A stretch of DNA of 64,000 nt from Diprion similis (GCF_021155765.1 NC_060106.1:21540031-21604030); one strand, 5' to 3'. Positions 38,711 to 52,500 are shown, counted from the stretch's first letter. Translations and numbers: made by a program. The notes: generated by a model from the sequence alone, not told the origin.

Positions 38711-40871
38711 ATGAGCGACGTCTTGCAGAGTGCAGTCGACGTAGTCGCAAACATCTCGAGGTCCGACGAGGTGACCAAGAGATTGCTGGCGCTGATAGAT
38801 CGATGCGATTATCAGCTCGTGCAAGAGAACGGACAGCGACGATTGACCAGCGTGAGTTCCGTGCCGCGGATTAAAGGTGCGGAAGTATTCCTTGGTCGGC
38901 TTCCGCGGGATTGTTACGAGGACGAATTGGTGCCGCTGCTTTCGACGATTGGACGGGTCGTCGAGCTCCGGCTTATGATGGATTTTTCTGGATCGACTCG
39001 CGGCTATGCTTTTGCCCTTTTTGAAAGCCAACGGATCGCGCGTTGCGCCATCGATAAATTAAACGGCTACGAAATACGGCCCGGCCATCGCATCGGCGTC
39101 GTTAAATCGATCGACAACTGCAGGCTCTTCCTTGGCGGGGTTCCGAAGGATAAAACTAGGGCCGATTTCATGGAGGAACTCGGCAAAATGCTCGACGGTA
39201 TCACCAATATTTACGTCTACCCATCCACCGAGGACAAGGCACTTAATCGCGGCTTCGTCTTCGTCGAATTTAAGGATCACAGGTCCGCCGCGATGGCCCG
39301 ACGGAAACTTATCCCGGGAAGAGTTATGCTCTGGAATCACGAAGTGGCTGTCGATTGGGCTGATCCGGAACCCGGTCAAGACGTCGACGACGAAATCATG
39401 GAAACGGTACGAACTGCTTTTTTGTTCATTTCTATTTGTTTTATAACTGGACGACTGATTCGTATAAATGTGAAAACGTCTTTATAATTCTCAGACGCAT
39501 TAGAGTTGTCTCATATTATTTAATTGTGATATACACGCTGGCTCTGCATTCCCGTTCGATTTCTCCAAATCAGGTGTCCGCGTTGTTCGTGAGAAACTTG
39601 AACCTCGACACTACGGAGTCCGAGGTGAAAAACGCGATCCAACGTTCCACAGGCGTTCCGATAATGAAGATTAAGAAAATCAATCACTTCGCGTTTCTCC
39701 ACTACGAAACTCGCGCACAAGCTCAACGTGTACTCGATATAATGAGACGTAAGTTCAAAACAACATGCCGATTCTTCCAAATTTATACATACCTGCAAGT
39801 AAAAATATACTCAACCCATAATAAGGTTGTTACTCGCGCAATGCAGTGTGTCTATTAATTACTTTTTTTCTTGTCTCACCAATATTCTTGGATATACGAC
39901 TGAGCGCGTAAGTAACTGTTTATTTAAAAAATGTTCGACTTGAATTTGCTCGACTATCGCACGCGCGCAAAATTATTATTCAACTTGATTCCTCGGTGTA
40001 ACAGTGCCCGTTTGTTGATTTCCCATTTACGTTATTTACGCAACTTATACGCGCAGAGTCCGGACGTCCCTCGAACGAAACATCGGAGTGGGAATTAGCT
40101 TGGGCAAAGCCGATACGCAAGTCGGAGAAGCTTGAGGAACGGTTGCGTTGTACGAAAAAGGGAGGGAGTCAAGCGGGAAGCCGCGGAGGTCCGGAATCTT
40201 CGGCTCGAAAAATACAAGCTGCGAAATATAACGAGAAAAACTTGGCTAGCGATGACTGCGGCACAAGTATTTCCGTTGTAACGACCAAGAATACTAAGAT
40301 CGCCGATTCGAAACCGTCTCTCAGTCACTCGAACAACACAATGATGAACAACAACGTGCCGTCGGGTAACCTGGTCATTCCGAGCCTCGAAAGCTACTGC
40401 AATCCGTACTACCAGCCATTTATTGCCGAAAGCAAAGCAGTTCCGCTGCGGTATAACGTCGGAAACTACGATGTCTGTGTGAGAGCCCTAGTCGAACTTG
40501 CTGCCAAGGAGTTTCAGGCAAATCTGCGCTACGAGTGTTTTGCCGACTCGACGAGAGCCCAGTACTTTTGCAAGGTTGGATCAGAGCAATTACTTTTCAC
40601 TTTGCAAAAAATAGGAGATGTCAATTGAGTTTTAACGCATGTTTGAAATTCAGCAGTTAACTCGATTATTTTTGTTCATTCTTTAGTGAAAACAGCTCCG
40701 ATATTGAATTATTGTATTTTGCAGATTGTACTCGAAAGAAATGGATACGAATTGATGAACTACAAAGGTGATCCCGCGGCTACGGCAGAACAGGCGTTTC
40801 GGTTCACGGTGAGGGCTGCATACGAATCGCTGCAGTCAATGCTGATATGTGCGAAGGAGTACAATATATAA
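38711..40871 (+). CDS. A1CF/RBM46/RBM47-type RNA-binding protein, 3 RRM + dsRBD
   Basis: Exons 38711-39406, 39574-39748, 40057-40574 and 40725-40871 give 511 aa, close to vertebrate RBM46. The N-terminus carries the family signature QLVQENGQRR (about 35-44). RRM1 (57-134) has RNP2 VFLGRL and RNP1 RGYAFALF; RRM2 (137-220) has LFLGGV and RGFVFVEF followed by AAMARRKLIPG and VDWADPE; RRM3 (235-305) has LFVRNL and ends in a WAKP motif. A serine/lysine-rich linker leads to a C-terminal double-stranded-RNA-binding domain (about 428-505), as in A1CF, RBM46 and DND1. Members bind mRNA 3' UTRs; several act in germ-cell mRNA control, and fly Tut is a candidate relative. The start at 38711 (AACAATGAG context) is preferred: the frame is open upstream to 38492 but reads like leader sequence. 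The exon 3 donor (AAG/GTTGGA at 40575) is weak but restores the dsRBD. Orthology within the family is not settled. Confidence 0.87.
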
Positions 40872-41232
40872 CTGATCTAAGCTAATGAGTTACATGGATA
40901 TATAAATCGTATATAATATGTTTGATTGTAAAACGTCACGGTAAAGCTTGTATTCTCTGTATTAGATGGAGCATTATATGTTTATCGAGTCAACAAGTGA
41001 ACAAAGAATAATTATTCGTTACTTGAATTTATAGTACAAACTGGGTATACTTATGTATGTATATTGAGAATATCGCATGGTATTTTTATACGCATATGCA
41101 TTAGTTTTATACGTATTTTGTCGATATTTATATAGGAAAAACAATTCAGGGCATATGTTATATATTAGTCGTAATTTTTAGTCCACTTTTGAGAATGTGT
41201 AATACTTGTGCCAAATCAGTGTCAAAGTTTGT

Positions 41233-41238
41233 AATAAA
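41233..41238 (+). terminator. AATAAA polyadenylation signal of the RRM gene
   Basis: AATAAA occurs 362 bp after the stop codon of the RRM/dsRBD gene, followed by T-rich sequence. It is a reasonable 3' end, inferred from motif and position only. Confidence 0.45.
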
Positions 41239-43122
41239 TATCTAATTTGAATATATTGAATTGTTCAGAATTTTTTACCTTAATTAATTTCCGAGCAAAG
41301 GAATAAAATCACGTTAGGGGACGGTTAATTTCGGGGTTTAACAAAAATACCGCGTAAACGTAGTTCGCTTTAATACATCAAAGTTCGTGTAAATTCAACA
41401 GTAACAAAAGTTTTATATATAATTTTTTCTCTTTTTCATATTGTTTTCTCCTCCGTTCCTTAAATAAGCAAAATAAATTTACGTACGTTGATTGCTATGC
41501 GAATCTTTTAAATCAGATTTCAACTCGTAATTAATTATACTTATGTAAACATATATACTTATAATAAATAATGCTAAAATCTACGAGTTCAGGCACAACA
41601 TAATTATGAACAAGTCAACAACGCAAAATTTTAAGCCAATCTTTCAACAATTCATTGCACATGGAGTTTTTACAACAACCTCCCCGATTATATTCATTCG
41701 ACTGTATTTGATGACTATTTTAACTATACGAATAGAAATAAAAATACAAAAATTACACGTGAATATGTTTCTTCCTTTTCAATATCGCGTAGTACGTATA
41801 ATAAACATGTACGTAAGCTTTTTCAGATAATATAATTCATAATATAATATATTATAATATACCTAAATAAAATATAAATGTTTGCAGCCCATATAAAAAA
41901 AGAAAATTTTTGAAATAGGCGCACATCTCGGATCTATTAGTAATAATTATTAAATGCACGTTAAGTGTCTATTAGATATCATTTTGGCATGTGTTAGGCA
42001 AAAAGAAAGGATACCTATACATGGTTCGTTTGCTTTCTTCCATTATAATATAAACACCATTCAATTAAAAATAGCTTAGAGTAAGGCAAAAAATATTCTT
42101 CGTTCACATAATCATTCGCCCACAATGCATATTTTTTTTTCTCAACTAATTCTTTGTCGTTTCCTTTAGAAAAATTATGTATTGCAGACATACAGCAACG
42201 ATTTAGTAATATTCAATTATTATACTTATGCTTATAATTGAAAAATCGGGGCAAGATTTTCTTACCCGTAAGTGCGACTATTATACCCATACGTATATTG
42301 TACGTAGAATGTCAGTGAAATATCACTGTATGATGGATGAGTAACACGTTTTATCGCAATCCACATGTGAACTGATCTGATAGATAAAAGTCACGACTCA
42401 TTTACCGTTATAATATGCTTTGTATTGCAAGCGGATTGCCAATTTACGCTTATTAGAGTCAGCTGCATTTAGAATATTTTTATTCACGTTGACTTCAGGC
42501 GATACGAAGTAATCGATACGTAATCGAGTTGAATTTGCTTACAGCAATGCTTGCTCTAATTGTTAAGAATTAAGATTCACTACTTTTTCGTAAATAAATT
42601 CTCCAAACGGCTTAGATATTCTTATTTTTTTAAATTTATTACGAATAACCTACAACGGTTTTATTTACAATATTATTGTATTCATTGCAAGGAGATAAAT
42701 CCAAAAATGCGTTCGAGTGTTTTTTGGAGAATTGATTTGCGAAAAAACGCAGCTTTAGTATTTCCAACATTATAAAAAATGTTTAGCTAGCCGATGTGCT
42801 CTAAACAGACTTCCACTGGATTAATCCTACTAAAATGGTCCATCGCATATTTTAACAAATTCATCTCGATTAATTCCGATTGCAATTCACACATATCGCA
42901 ATTTTTCTATTGCTTAAACTTTTTTCCGACTGTACCATCGAAGGTCCGCCCAAGAAATCCTTGACTCTGATAATGAAAGGCGATCACCTCCAGCGAGACA
43001 CCATTCGATCAGCAGTTCTCGAATTACGACTACCTAAACAAGAGCCTGACAATGAGTGCCCTCCATCGGGCATTCTTCCAGTGCGCCGGAGTCGATGCGA
43101 CCGATCACCCGGGAGTCAGAGT
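41239..43122. other. convergent intergenic region
   Basis: AT-rich DNA between the tail of the RRM gene and the tail of the LRR gene. No gene was recognised. From about 42930 to 43122 the base composition becomes more coding-like on the + strand, but no start, acceptor or known domain supports an exon. A minus-strand AATAAA (TTTATT at 42635-42640) could end the LRR transcript. Confidence 0.4.
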
Positions 43123-46100
43123 TCAGACCTTGGTGGTGGTGAGGAGTTTAACGTACCGGGCCCTGTGCGTAATTTCGAATTCCTCAGCAGGCAGGAAGCA
43201 CTGGCCCTGAATCCGCGTGGGCCTGGTACGGTGTAGAAGACTCCTTCCGGCCCAGAGAGCGGCGACGAGGAGAGCGCAGGCGACGACGATTACAGCGAAG
43301 AGGACGATTTCGAGGCGCGCTGACTCCCGCACGCCGCGAACCGTGACGTCGACGCACCGGGTCCGTGGGGCAAGCTGCATCTCGGTGTGATCCGTACCCT
43401 GTGCTAACGTAGCACAGACTCTGTAGGGACCCTGTGCAAGGTCGGCGATGGTCGCATATCCCCTGGTGCAGTTTAGCTTCCGCTGACGAACGACCGACTC
43501 GTCCGAAAATACGACGAGACTGAGATCGCAATCGGCCGAGTCCCGCGGCCCTCCGCCGACAAGATTCACGTCGACGTAGAGGAACCCGTCATCGGAGGCG
43601 TTCGTTTTCATCCCGGCGATCCTGGCCCCCCCGGGGGCCGGTGACTTCAAGGCAGTGCTCCGCTCCAGGGTGAGGATATCGCTGCACCCTGGCACAGGCA
43701 TGACACGGTCCCCTGATTGGATCACCGCGACGCAGTAGCGGTACCTGTGACCCAACTCGAGGCTCAGACTAGCCGGGATCGTGACGGGCAGAGTGCAGGG
43801 GTCCAGCATGTCCGCGGACTCGCAACGAAGCGGCCGCGTCGCGAGGTGGACCTCGCTGTCGCCGGTCCACTCGTTCACGATCACCCTGTCGCAGGTGTAC
43901 GGTTTCGAACAGGGCTCGACCTTCCAGACCAAGTTTATCGTCCGCGACTCCTGGTAGTAGACGTTCTCCAGTGTGATCTGGGTATCGGGAATCAGGGGGA
44001 TCGATGGCGCCAGGGTCGCGAAGGGGGGGATCGGCTCCCCGCATAGCAAACTCCCCGGGGATACTTGGGCCAGGATCCCGTTCTCCAGGGCCGGGGGAGT
44101 CGCGCAGACAGCCGAGGCTCTGTCCTCGTCGCTTAAGCTCGTCGAGTTCGTCAGCCAGCTCGCAAAGTCAAGGAGAGTGCAGTCGCAGTTCAGGGGATTA
44201 TCGGCCAGCGATAGTCTCTTCAGTCTTAGATTAGGCGTCAATACGTCGCTAGCCACCATGCTGATGTCGTTGTCGTCGAGATGCAGCTCTTGCAGGTTTT
44301 TCAGCGGTAGGATCAGGTCCGCCGTTAGGGAACGGAGGAAGTTGTGGGTCAGGTCAAGGCTCGTAAGCTTCTCCAAATGCGCGAGTGACGCGCTTGACAC
44401 TGCTACTATCCGGTTGTTAGCCAGTTCCAGCTTTGTCAAGGTCGACAAGTTCCTGAACGCGTGGTCCTCCAGTACGTCGATCTGCGTTAACATAGGAATT
44501 AGTTATATAAGTTGAATATACCATCCACCGAATTTCCCGTAATCCGCAAAAGTGTTTGCAAAGTATGCAACAACTTTTTACGTCGGTCACTTTCCTGCAG
44601 TTCATAAACAAGATAAAAGTATGAAAATATATTATTTCATATCATCATTTCCTTTCCGACGAAGGACTAAAATCCGAGAATTCAACTTTGCGAAACTCAC
44701 TTCCATAAAGTATACGATCGAACGATTTATACACCATTGTCAATGATTCTTGATTAACTACCCACCCACACTTATTGAAATAACTTACCGAGCCTTTAGT
44801 GTAGAGCGAAGTCTAACTGAATTCTTATATCACCGCCTGTTATTTAAATTCCGTATAGCAGATCTACATGATTGCATAAGAGTAAATTTGTCCTGGATTT
44901 TGACTAAAGGCTTGGCTCGAAATTCATATGTATAGTAATTTCAAAATAATAATTGTGCATATAAAAGTAGTGCGTACGTGATTATTGGAAAGGCTGAGGC
45001 AGGTGAGATTTGGTAAACCTTGAAGCGCGCCGCGTTGCACCTTGACGAGTTCGTTTCCTGATAAAGTGAGGAATCGAAGCGTGGGCATCCGCGGTAGCAG
45101 GTTGGGCGTGGCAGGGCCGATTAGTCGGTTACCGGAGAGATCGAGTTCCTCGAGGTTTTGAAGTCCCCTGAGGGCTGAGAGTGCAGAGACGCTCAGTTGA
45201 TTGCCGCGCATCCGGAGGGATCGCAGAGATCCAAAGCTGGGAAATGCTTGGGGTGACAATTGCGACAGTAGGTTGTCGTTCAGGTCGAGATAGGTCAGAT
45301 TCGTCAAACCCTGAAACACCGAATGCCCGCATTAATAGAAGCAAGACAAGCCCATGAGCTCTCATCGATTAATTTTCAAAACGATCTAGATAAAGTTTGA
45401 CGTAACATAAGAATTTAGAGACTCGAAGAAAATTTTCTTTTTTATTTCCCAGATTGTACCAGATTTTTTTTTTAATATCAGGAATATTCAATCGTTGTAG
45501 TGCCGATATTCATTTGACTATAATTTCTTAGTAACCAGAGAAAAATGAAATCTCTCTCAGACTCAGTATATAAGGAAACAGCCAAAGGATCAGAGCCAGA
45601 ACTGTACGCAGAATGTCTTTATACTTACCGCGAAAGAGTCCGCCTCGAGAGTGGTCAGTTTGTTGTGAGAGAGGTCGAGCCTCTCAAGGCCGATCAAGGG
45701 CCTCAGAGCGAGGCTCGGCACGGCCTCGAAGAGGTTGTTGGGAAGGCCCAGAGCTTGAATGGACCGTGCCAGGGCGACGAACGCGTTGTCATTGACACGG
45801 CGAAGTTCGCCGGTGGATACAACGAGACCGTGGAGAGGTACGCCATCGAGGAATCGGGCCGGAAGTACCGAAATCTCTGACACCGTTATGTCCAGAAGAG
45901 AAATCGTCCCGGCTGGGAAAAGGCGCAGTCGTCTGCCGATCACCTGAAGGCGTTTAGGTACAATTAGACTGTGAAGAATTTATTTCTTCGGAATAATTTG
46001 AGGAAAATTCTCGCCAAAGGCTGTCGAAGACTTTCGTATACGACGATGTTCGCACCTGCAGAGCATTTTTGTCGCCGGTGCATCTCAGGGTGTGAGGAAA

Positions 46101-46271
46101 ATCACAGGAACACTCTACAGACGGGTGCTTAGTTATGTTGGGGCACTTCCATTCGTTTTCTATTATCACTCCCGAGGAGCGCGAGTCCTCCGAAGCGATT
46201 CTCGAGACCGTCAATAGAACGCAGATCAGCACCTGGACGAGCACTCGGTTTCCGGGTATCAAGGCAGGCAT
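43123..46271 (-). CDS. leucine-rich-repeat transmembrane protein with FN3-like domain
   Basis: Minus-strand exons: 46271-46056, 45943-45629, 45310-44978 and 44481-43123, all joining in phase 0 to give 740 aa. A signal peptide (about 1-27, hydrophobic VLVQVLICVLL) is followed by an LRRNT-like cysteine cluster (CPN..CSCD..LRC, about 43-64) and about ten LRRs with LxxLDLSHN- or LDLNDN-type cores. Then come an LRRCT beginning NPLNCDC (383-389), a cysteine-bearing fibronectin-III-like segment (about 450-540), a second extracellular stretch, one transmembrane helix (about 678-699, IVLFAVIVVACALLVAALW) and a 41-residue cytoplasmic tail. Exon borders fall inside LRRs and the joins rebuild perfect repeats, for example SLSNNH/IDVLEDHAF. 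This architecture suits a cell-surface adhesion or guidance receptor of the insect LRR class. I could not name the orthologue. The gene is head to head with DRC11. Confidence 0.88.
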
Positions 46272-46598
46272 CGTGCTGGAATAATTTAGCCATCTTCAAC
46301 CACCTGTTTCCGTTTATCTAATTGTAGACTATCTGTAGCTTGAGGTGCGTTTATGTTACACAGTAGTTGCAGGTTTAAAGAAATTTTATGGATTATTTTA
46401 TGGGATATTGACAAGGTGGTATTGCTAACGTCAGATTGGTGAGGCGGAAATCGCGTTATTCGTCTCATTAAAATGCGGTATTAGGTAACCTCGCAACAGT
46501 GCAGGTCCACAAAAATAAACTATAAATATTTGAAAAAGTGTTCAAAATTCCAAGTGCAGCCCGGAACCGTGTGCATAAATTACACCACGTTAATTTTC
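46272..46598. promoter_or_regulatory. shared divergent promoter interval, LRR gene / DRC11
   Basis: Only 327 bp separate the LRR-gene start codon (46271, minus) from the DRC11 start codon (46599, plus), so both promoters and 5' leaders must fit here unless non-coding first exons lie further away. No TATA box was identified. The call rests on geometry alone. Confidence 0.5.
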
Positions 46599-49500
46599 AT
46601 GTCTCATCAATTTTATTCCGAGTTATGGCTCGCGACGAGGGAAGATGTAGAGAAACTTTTACGGATGGATCAGGACAGGCTGCAGCAGGAAAAGAAAGGG
46701 GGGAAATCGAAAGATAAAATCTCGGGTCAGCTGGTTACGATGTACATCAGGTAATTGGTTCCCACGTATATACGAGTTATGCAATCACCTCTGGTACATA
46801 TGTACACTACATATACGCGAGTACATAATAGTTGTACGTATATGAAGTCAATTCTTCGCCTAAGCCATGCACTCATGAGATTACATACATATTCATTTAC
46901 AAACGTCGATTTCAGATATAGGGAATTAATTCGTCGGCTAGCTCTATGTCACGATCAAGTTTGTCAGTCCCAGAAACGCGAGCTGATAAAGCAGGTGCTT
47001 AATTGTGCCATTGGAAGAATGTTGGAGTATAAACGACAGTTGGTCCTCTCACAGAATCGGGAATCAGTGCAAGTTCAGACTTTTCCACCTTTACGTGATA
47101 AAATTCTCTTTTTTTCATTATACCATTTCAATGCTAATCGAATGATGGTCAATTTGAACTCATTGATATACCGAGTGTTTTATATCTACAGCTACGCCGA
47201 CGATGTTTTGATACCGCTGAAACTTACTCCGGATGACATTGGTTGGCGAAAACCATCCTACTTTGTTACGGACCGGCAATCTCATCTCGACGCTCGCAAG
47301 AAATGCATAAATGACCTGATCCAGCAGGTAGATAAGACTACCTTATACGAATGCATAATTCAGTGAATGTATATGGGTGTGTGATGTAAGTATGTGGCGT
47401 ATTTTTACGTATATGCACACATGGCATACGTTATACATACATGCAACTCTGCAAATCACGTTTTTCTAGGACTCTGTATGAATTTATTTTCCGTACACCT
47501 GATAGCTTGTAGCCTCTAAGCATTTTCCTAATACTAGATTAGAGAACTCTGCGGAACTTGCAACTTTTCAAACGACTCTTTTCACACGAGCTTATAGAAA
47601 CTGGCGGCTGTAGCTCCGCAGGATTCGCGGCAAAATTCAATCATCGTCCCGAATCAGAGCGAATCGGAAGAGAAAATGTCGCGAGAAGCTTCGCGGCTGT
47701 CTCCGCGTGTGACTGAGGGGGAAATCGAAGTGAACTTGAATCTTCCGATACGAGTAGAAAGCCCCGAAGAAGCTGCTGCGAGGATCGCCCGTGAGGAGCT
47801 AAACGCGGCCGTTCTTCTTATCCAGTCCCACGACCGTGCCAGGAAGGCCAGAATCGTCGGGGCCGAATGTGAGGATAATTTTAATTTTTATGAAATATTA
47901 TTAAAGTATAAATTTTTTTATTACAGTGAGGAGAATGAACGGTTACAAGAAGAAGCTTGCCAACGGTGAATTGGTGGAAGTGAAACACGACAAGCGAACC
48001 AAGGTCAAAGCAGTCGTCACGATGCAGAAATGGTGGCGAAGCTACGCGACGCGAATCCACCTCAAAGAAAGGACCGACAGGCTCGAGGCGGTCCTTGGCA
48101 TGTCCATTCCCAGCTGGAAACCTCATCAAGTATTTGATCGGGACGTTGAAAACTTTAAACGAAGGCAATCGATGCAACCGGAATACGCCGCAGCCACTCT
48201 TCAGGCTATTTCCACCGAGAACGCCAGGGTATATAACTATATAATTTATAATTTTATTATTATACTAAGCTTACCGATACATGTATTATTTAGGCCTCTG
48301 CTTTCGGGTGTTTGTCAATGTCTCTCCTCTTCACTTGCGTCCTAGATTTTAATTGTATTTACTCTGGTAACGGGGTCCAGGGAGGCTGATGCACTCTTGA
48401 GGGATCCCTTCGAGGGAGCCCTTCTCAATCGTCTTCTTAACGCATCCGTCTTCTCTCAACCACGGACGCATCTTTGAACTCTAGAACTTTGCTGCTGTCG
48501 AGCTGTGGGATTTCAATTGACATTGATTAGAAATCTGTGTTATGCGCAGTTCAGAATTAGAAGACTTTTGTTTTAGAGGGTGATAAATATTTTATTCGGC
48601 AACGTCATCAAGGACAAGTCCTAAATGAATGCGTCAGAATGTAGTCGAAGAAAACTTGAAATTTATGAAAAATCAAGCACCATTGAGGTGATCTCTAATT
48701 TCCCTTCTAGTTACAGGCTACAATTTTTGCGCTATGTTATTTTTGCTATGTTTGATGTCAATCCAGCAGTGCAGAGGAACCGGAATTCCGGAACACTGTA
48801 GTAAAAAATTATATTCTAAAAATTCGCGCGCGCATCAAAGTCATTTTCTACTGCACCGTTGAAATTTGTCAATTAACCGACTATACTGCGATTTATAAAT
48901 TTCAACAATTAATCCATCGTGATAACGTCTACACCACTATACTTACGAAAATTTTCCACGAGTTTTTGGGTCAAGCATCTCATTTTAATACCCACATCGC
49001 CGTCTCACCCACACTAAAATGTAAACGTATGTATGAAAATATATGCCGTAGCCTGACCTCAAACGCCGGGCTCGTATTTCTTTTCTCGCAGAGCCAAAGG
49101 CTACACCTCGAATAAAATTCGTCTAATTCACTCGCACGTTAGAAATCGTATTAGCGACCATTCAGTCATGCGATTTTGAAGGATGAACCTGCGGTTGACG
49201 CGTGACGCGCATTCTTCTGCATGTATAACTGTTAGACCGGATAAATCAAGCAATGAATGACAAGCGCAGAAACACTAACAATAAAATATCTGTACCATGC
49301 TCACAGCAATAGCTTCGATCGATATGCATCGCGGAGGTCAAGTCGGGATAATACCAAGTCTCACGAAAATTTATTTCCTATTTATAGGTGCACCAAATTC
49401 GGGGACCAGGGCTGTTGGAGGACATAACCGATGAGGTCAAGGAATGGTTTCTGCTCTGGTACAACGAGCTGGGATTTTTCGACGCTTATCCTTTGGCCCA

Positions 49501-52500
49501 GGCGGGAGGCAGTATCCTTATAGCAACGGGGCAGACTCTCACCCCGGAGGAATATCACATGGAACAGATGCGGAAGGCGGAAGAAGCGAAGAAGGGAAAG
49601 GGAAAGGCTGCGGCGGCAGCAGCCAAGGCGAAACAGAAAGTTAAACAACGCGGCGATAAAATAGAGGAGCCGAATACCCTCAAGGGCCTGAGGGAAGCGA
49701 ACGACGACTTCCTCGCAAACTGGAGCCTCCGGGATGAAACCGGGAACCCCCATCAGCGCGAATATCTCGATCTCATCACCGACAAACTCTGCTACGAACT
49801 CCAACTCGAGATGAGGGAGGTCGTCGACGAACTCATGCGCCTCGAACTCGCCGCCCTTGAAGCCGCCCTCGCAAAGGATGAAGCCGAGAGCGGCGGGCGC
49901 GCGAAGGGACAAAAACAACAGAAACGTAGGTCAATTACATTTCGTTGAATCGTAGATATTCACCATCGATGCTCCTTCTGGCACGTATATAGAATTCAAA
50001 ATTTTCAGATGAACTTTCCAAGCCGACAAGAATTATTGCGATTATTGCATATTAACGCGTTCCATCTCAAAAATTTCCATTTCCTAGCCACATATCACAG
50101 TTTATTTACAACTTCAAATGATTTTTGTTACTTCGCATATCCCCAACAACCGCTGACAATAGTTTCAACGAGTTTCGGTCAAAATCATCGAGTTTTGATA
50201 GTTTTTTCGATTTTTCATCCGCCATACTGAATCCGCCATGTTGGATTTAAAAATTAACAAATTTTGACTTCAGATTTGTGATCAGCGACCCAAAAAGCCC
50301 CCGTGCAACAAAATTCAGGCTAAAATATTGAGTTGAAAAATATGTGACTGAAAGGATTAAATCCGCCTGCATTTATGCAATGCAGGGAACATTTTACCGA
50401 TCGAAATTTGTTTCGTGACGAAACAAATGCCGACCGGTAGAATAATCTCTGATTGTTACTTACCAAATTGCAGACGAATTTCGATAAAATGTAGTCTGAA
50501 TTGCATAAGGTCAGGCGGATTTATCGTAAGTTAGATAGTCCGTGGACGATTTTCAAAAATTTAACCCTGACACGAAAACAAGACAATAATCCGACACCTC
50601 TGGGAGATTGATCTATTTTTGGCCAATTACGTGTTTGGAGGAGAGTATAAGTTATGAAAAAAAAGACAATGCTACGACTGTATCGAATTGTGAAAAAAAT
50701 GCGGGTAATAGAGAATTGCCTCATCCTGCCTAGGTATTAATAAATGAGTATAGTGTCTAAAATTATGAGTTGAGCAGAGTCAGTGAATGAAAAGAAGAAG
50801 ATTCCTGGCGAGCTGAGTGAGCCTGGCCACTACATCGTGGGCGTCGCGGTTTGCGCGTGGGGCGCACCAGGTTCGTTCAGGTATCGCCGAGCTCGCCACC
50901 TACTCGTGTAACCTGACGTCATTTACCGTGTATGCTATCGAATATTATATACCTACCCGTCGTGTATAAGAATAATACAGGAATATATTATAAGACTTTG
51001 CACGACGGACGTAGCTTAGCGAGAATACGTAGGTACAGGTTATATCGGCATAGGTTAAATACCCACACACGTACAGCTATAATAATGTAACGCACCTATT
51101 GTTCAGCGAAATAATTCGTCCTGGTCGAGCGATAATAACAGACACCCGTTAATTTTATTACAGGTATATTATGCGCGGGCAAGTTTTCTTCGCAAAAATT
51201 GTTTTAAAAAAATCCAACCTATATAGGAGTGACTATAAGTAGATATGTAGCGTCAAAAAGAACCTAGATAATACGATTAATATCGACGCATAGAAATATT
51301 CGACTCAGCTGTATTACCATGGAATGAAAACGTGGCTGATTACGTATTTTTGGAAAAGCCGCCAGACGATTCTTTGACCTTTCGGTGAGTTCAAATGAAT
51401 TCGAATATAGTTTTGGAGAGTCCTTCACGCGATTTCGGTTACGTTTCAGTTGATTATTTCAATTGAAACCTGATGAGACCATTGAACTTGTCTTCACATT
51501 TCGAATCATATTGAAGTTACTAACGTTATCGTAACGATTCGTGCAGATGAAAACCGTTATTTCGCCATTTTGTAATTGTTTGAAATACAGTAAACTGTAA
51601 AGAAACAAATCACACTAATATTTCAAAATCTTAGACCCTTTATAATCACTGTGAAATTAAGAAAATGGTAATTTTTTCCCGAATGTTTCGTTACGATAAC
51701 GTTGCTAACTTCAACCCCGTCATTTCGAGCATTCTCACGACTGGATATTTTCAAGTTACGAATGTACGTACAAACAGAGTTCAGAAATAGTAAGAAAAGA
51801 AAAGGGGCACCAAAGCAAGGCATAGAGCCACATTTTACGGTACATTGCTAATGGATAGTCTAGCGATGGATCGGTGCACGATGTAACTCTATATAAAACG
51901 TTATACGTACGCCGCACCTGCTGCAAGGCCTGAGCTTCATGAGGACAGCCGTGCAAGATCGGAAGAACTGCAAATCAATCTTCCCTTTTAAAGCTCCCAC
52001 TATATGGTGGGGCATGCAAGTTGTTCCTTCGACGGTGAAGAATTCCTACGTTATACATGTTCTCCCGACGCGTTGACTAAACAGTAGCAGTTGAAGATTA
52101 TCTGCTCAATGTCGAAGAATGCAGTAACTGACAAATCCCATAATCGAATTTTTCACTTCCAGATAACAAAGGTACGAAAAATAAAAAGAAGAAGAAAAGC
52201 AAGACTGAGGGCACGCGGAAGGTGGGCAAGAAGAAGGAACAGGGACCGGTTCCAACGATTGAGGAACTCTTCAGCGAGCTGGTGAACACCGGGATAATCC
52301 GCGAATATCCGGATGTTAAGATGAGCGATTGGAAAGGCGACGTGTCCTACCAGAACACAGAGGCTGTCAGAGAATTCAGAGAGGTCAGAAACTGTCTGGG
52401 CGACGTGGTCCAGCCAATAATGGAGTATTGCGTGCTCCCGGTTGGCTCGAAGGAGATACATCAGGTCGCTCCTTTAGTCCGCTCCGTTTCTATAGTCGGA

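Noticed and set aside
42880-43236. 118-codon + frame overlapping the LRR gene tail
   Set aside because: Its second half is antisense to the certain LRR exon, the start lies in AT-rich DNA, and no domain is recognised. An unseen exon in 42930-43100 remains a weak possibility.
46755-47366. Continuous 203-codon + frame
   Set aside because: It runs through two DRC11 introns that happen to lack stops. Family similarity requires splicing to exons 46916-47068 and 47192-47327.
47881-48177. 98-codon minus-strand frame
   Set aside because: Antisense shadow of DRC11 exon 5.
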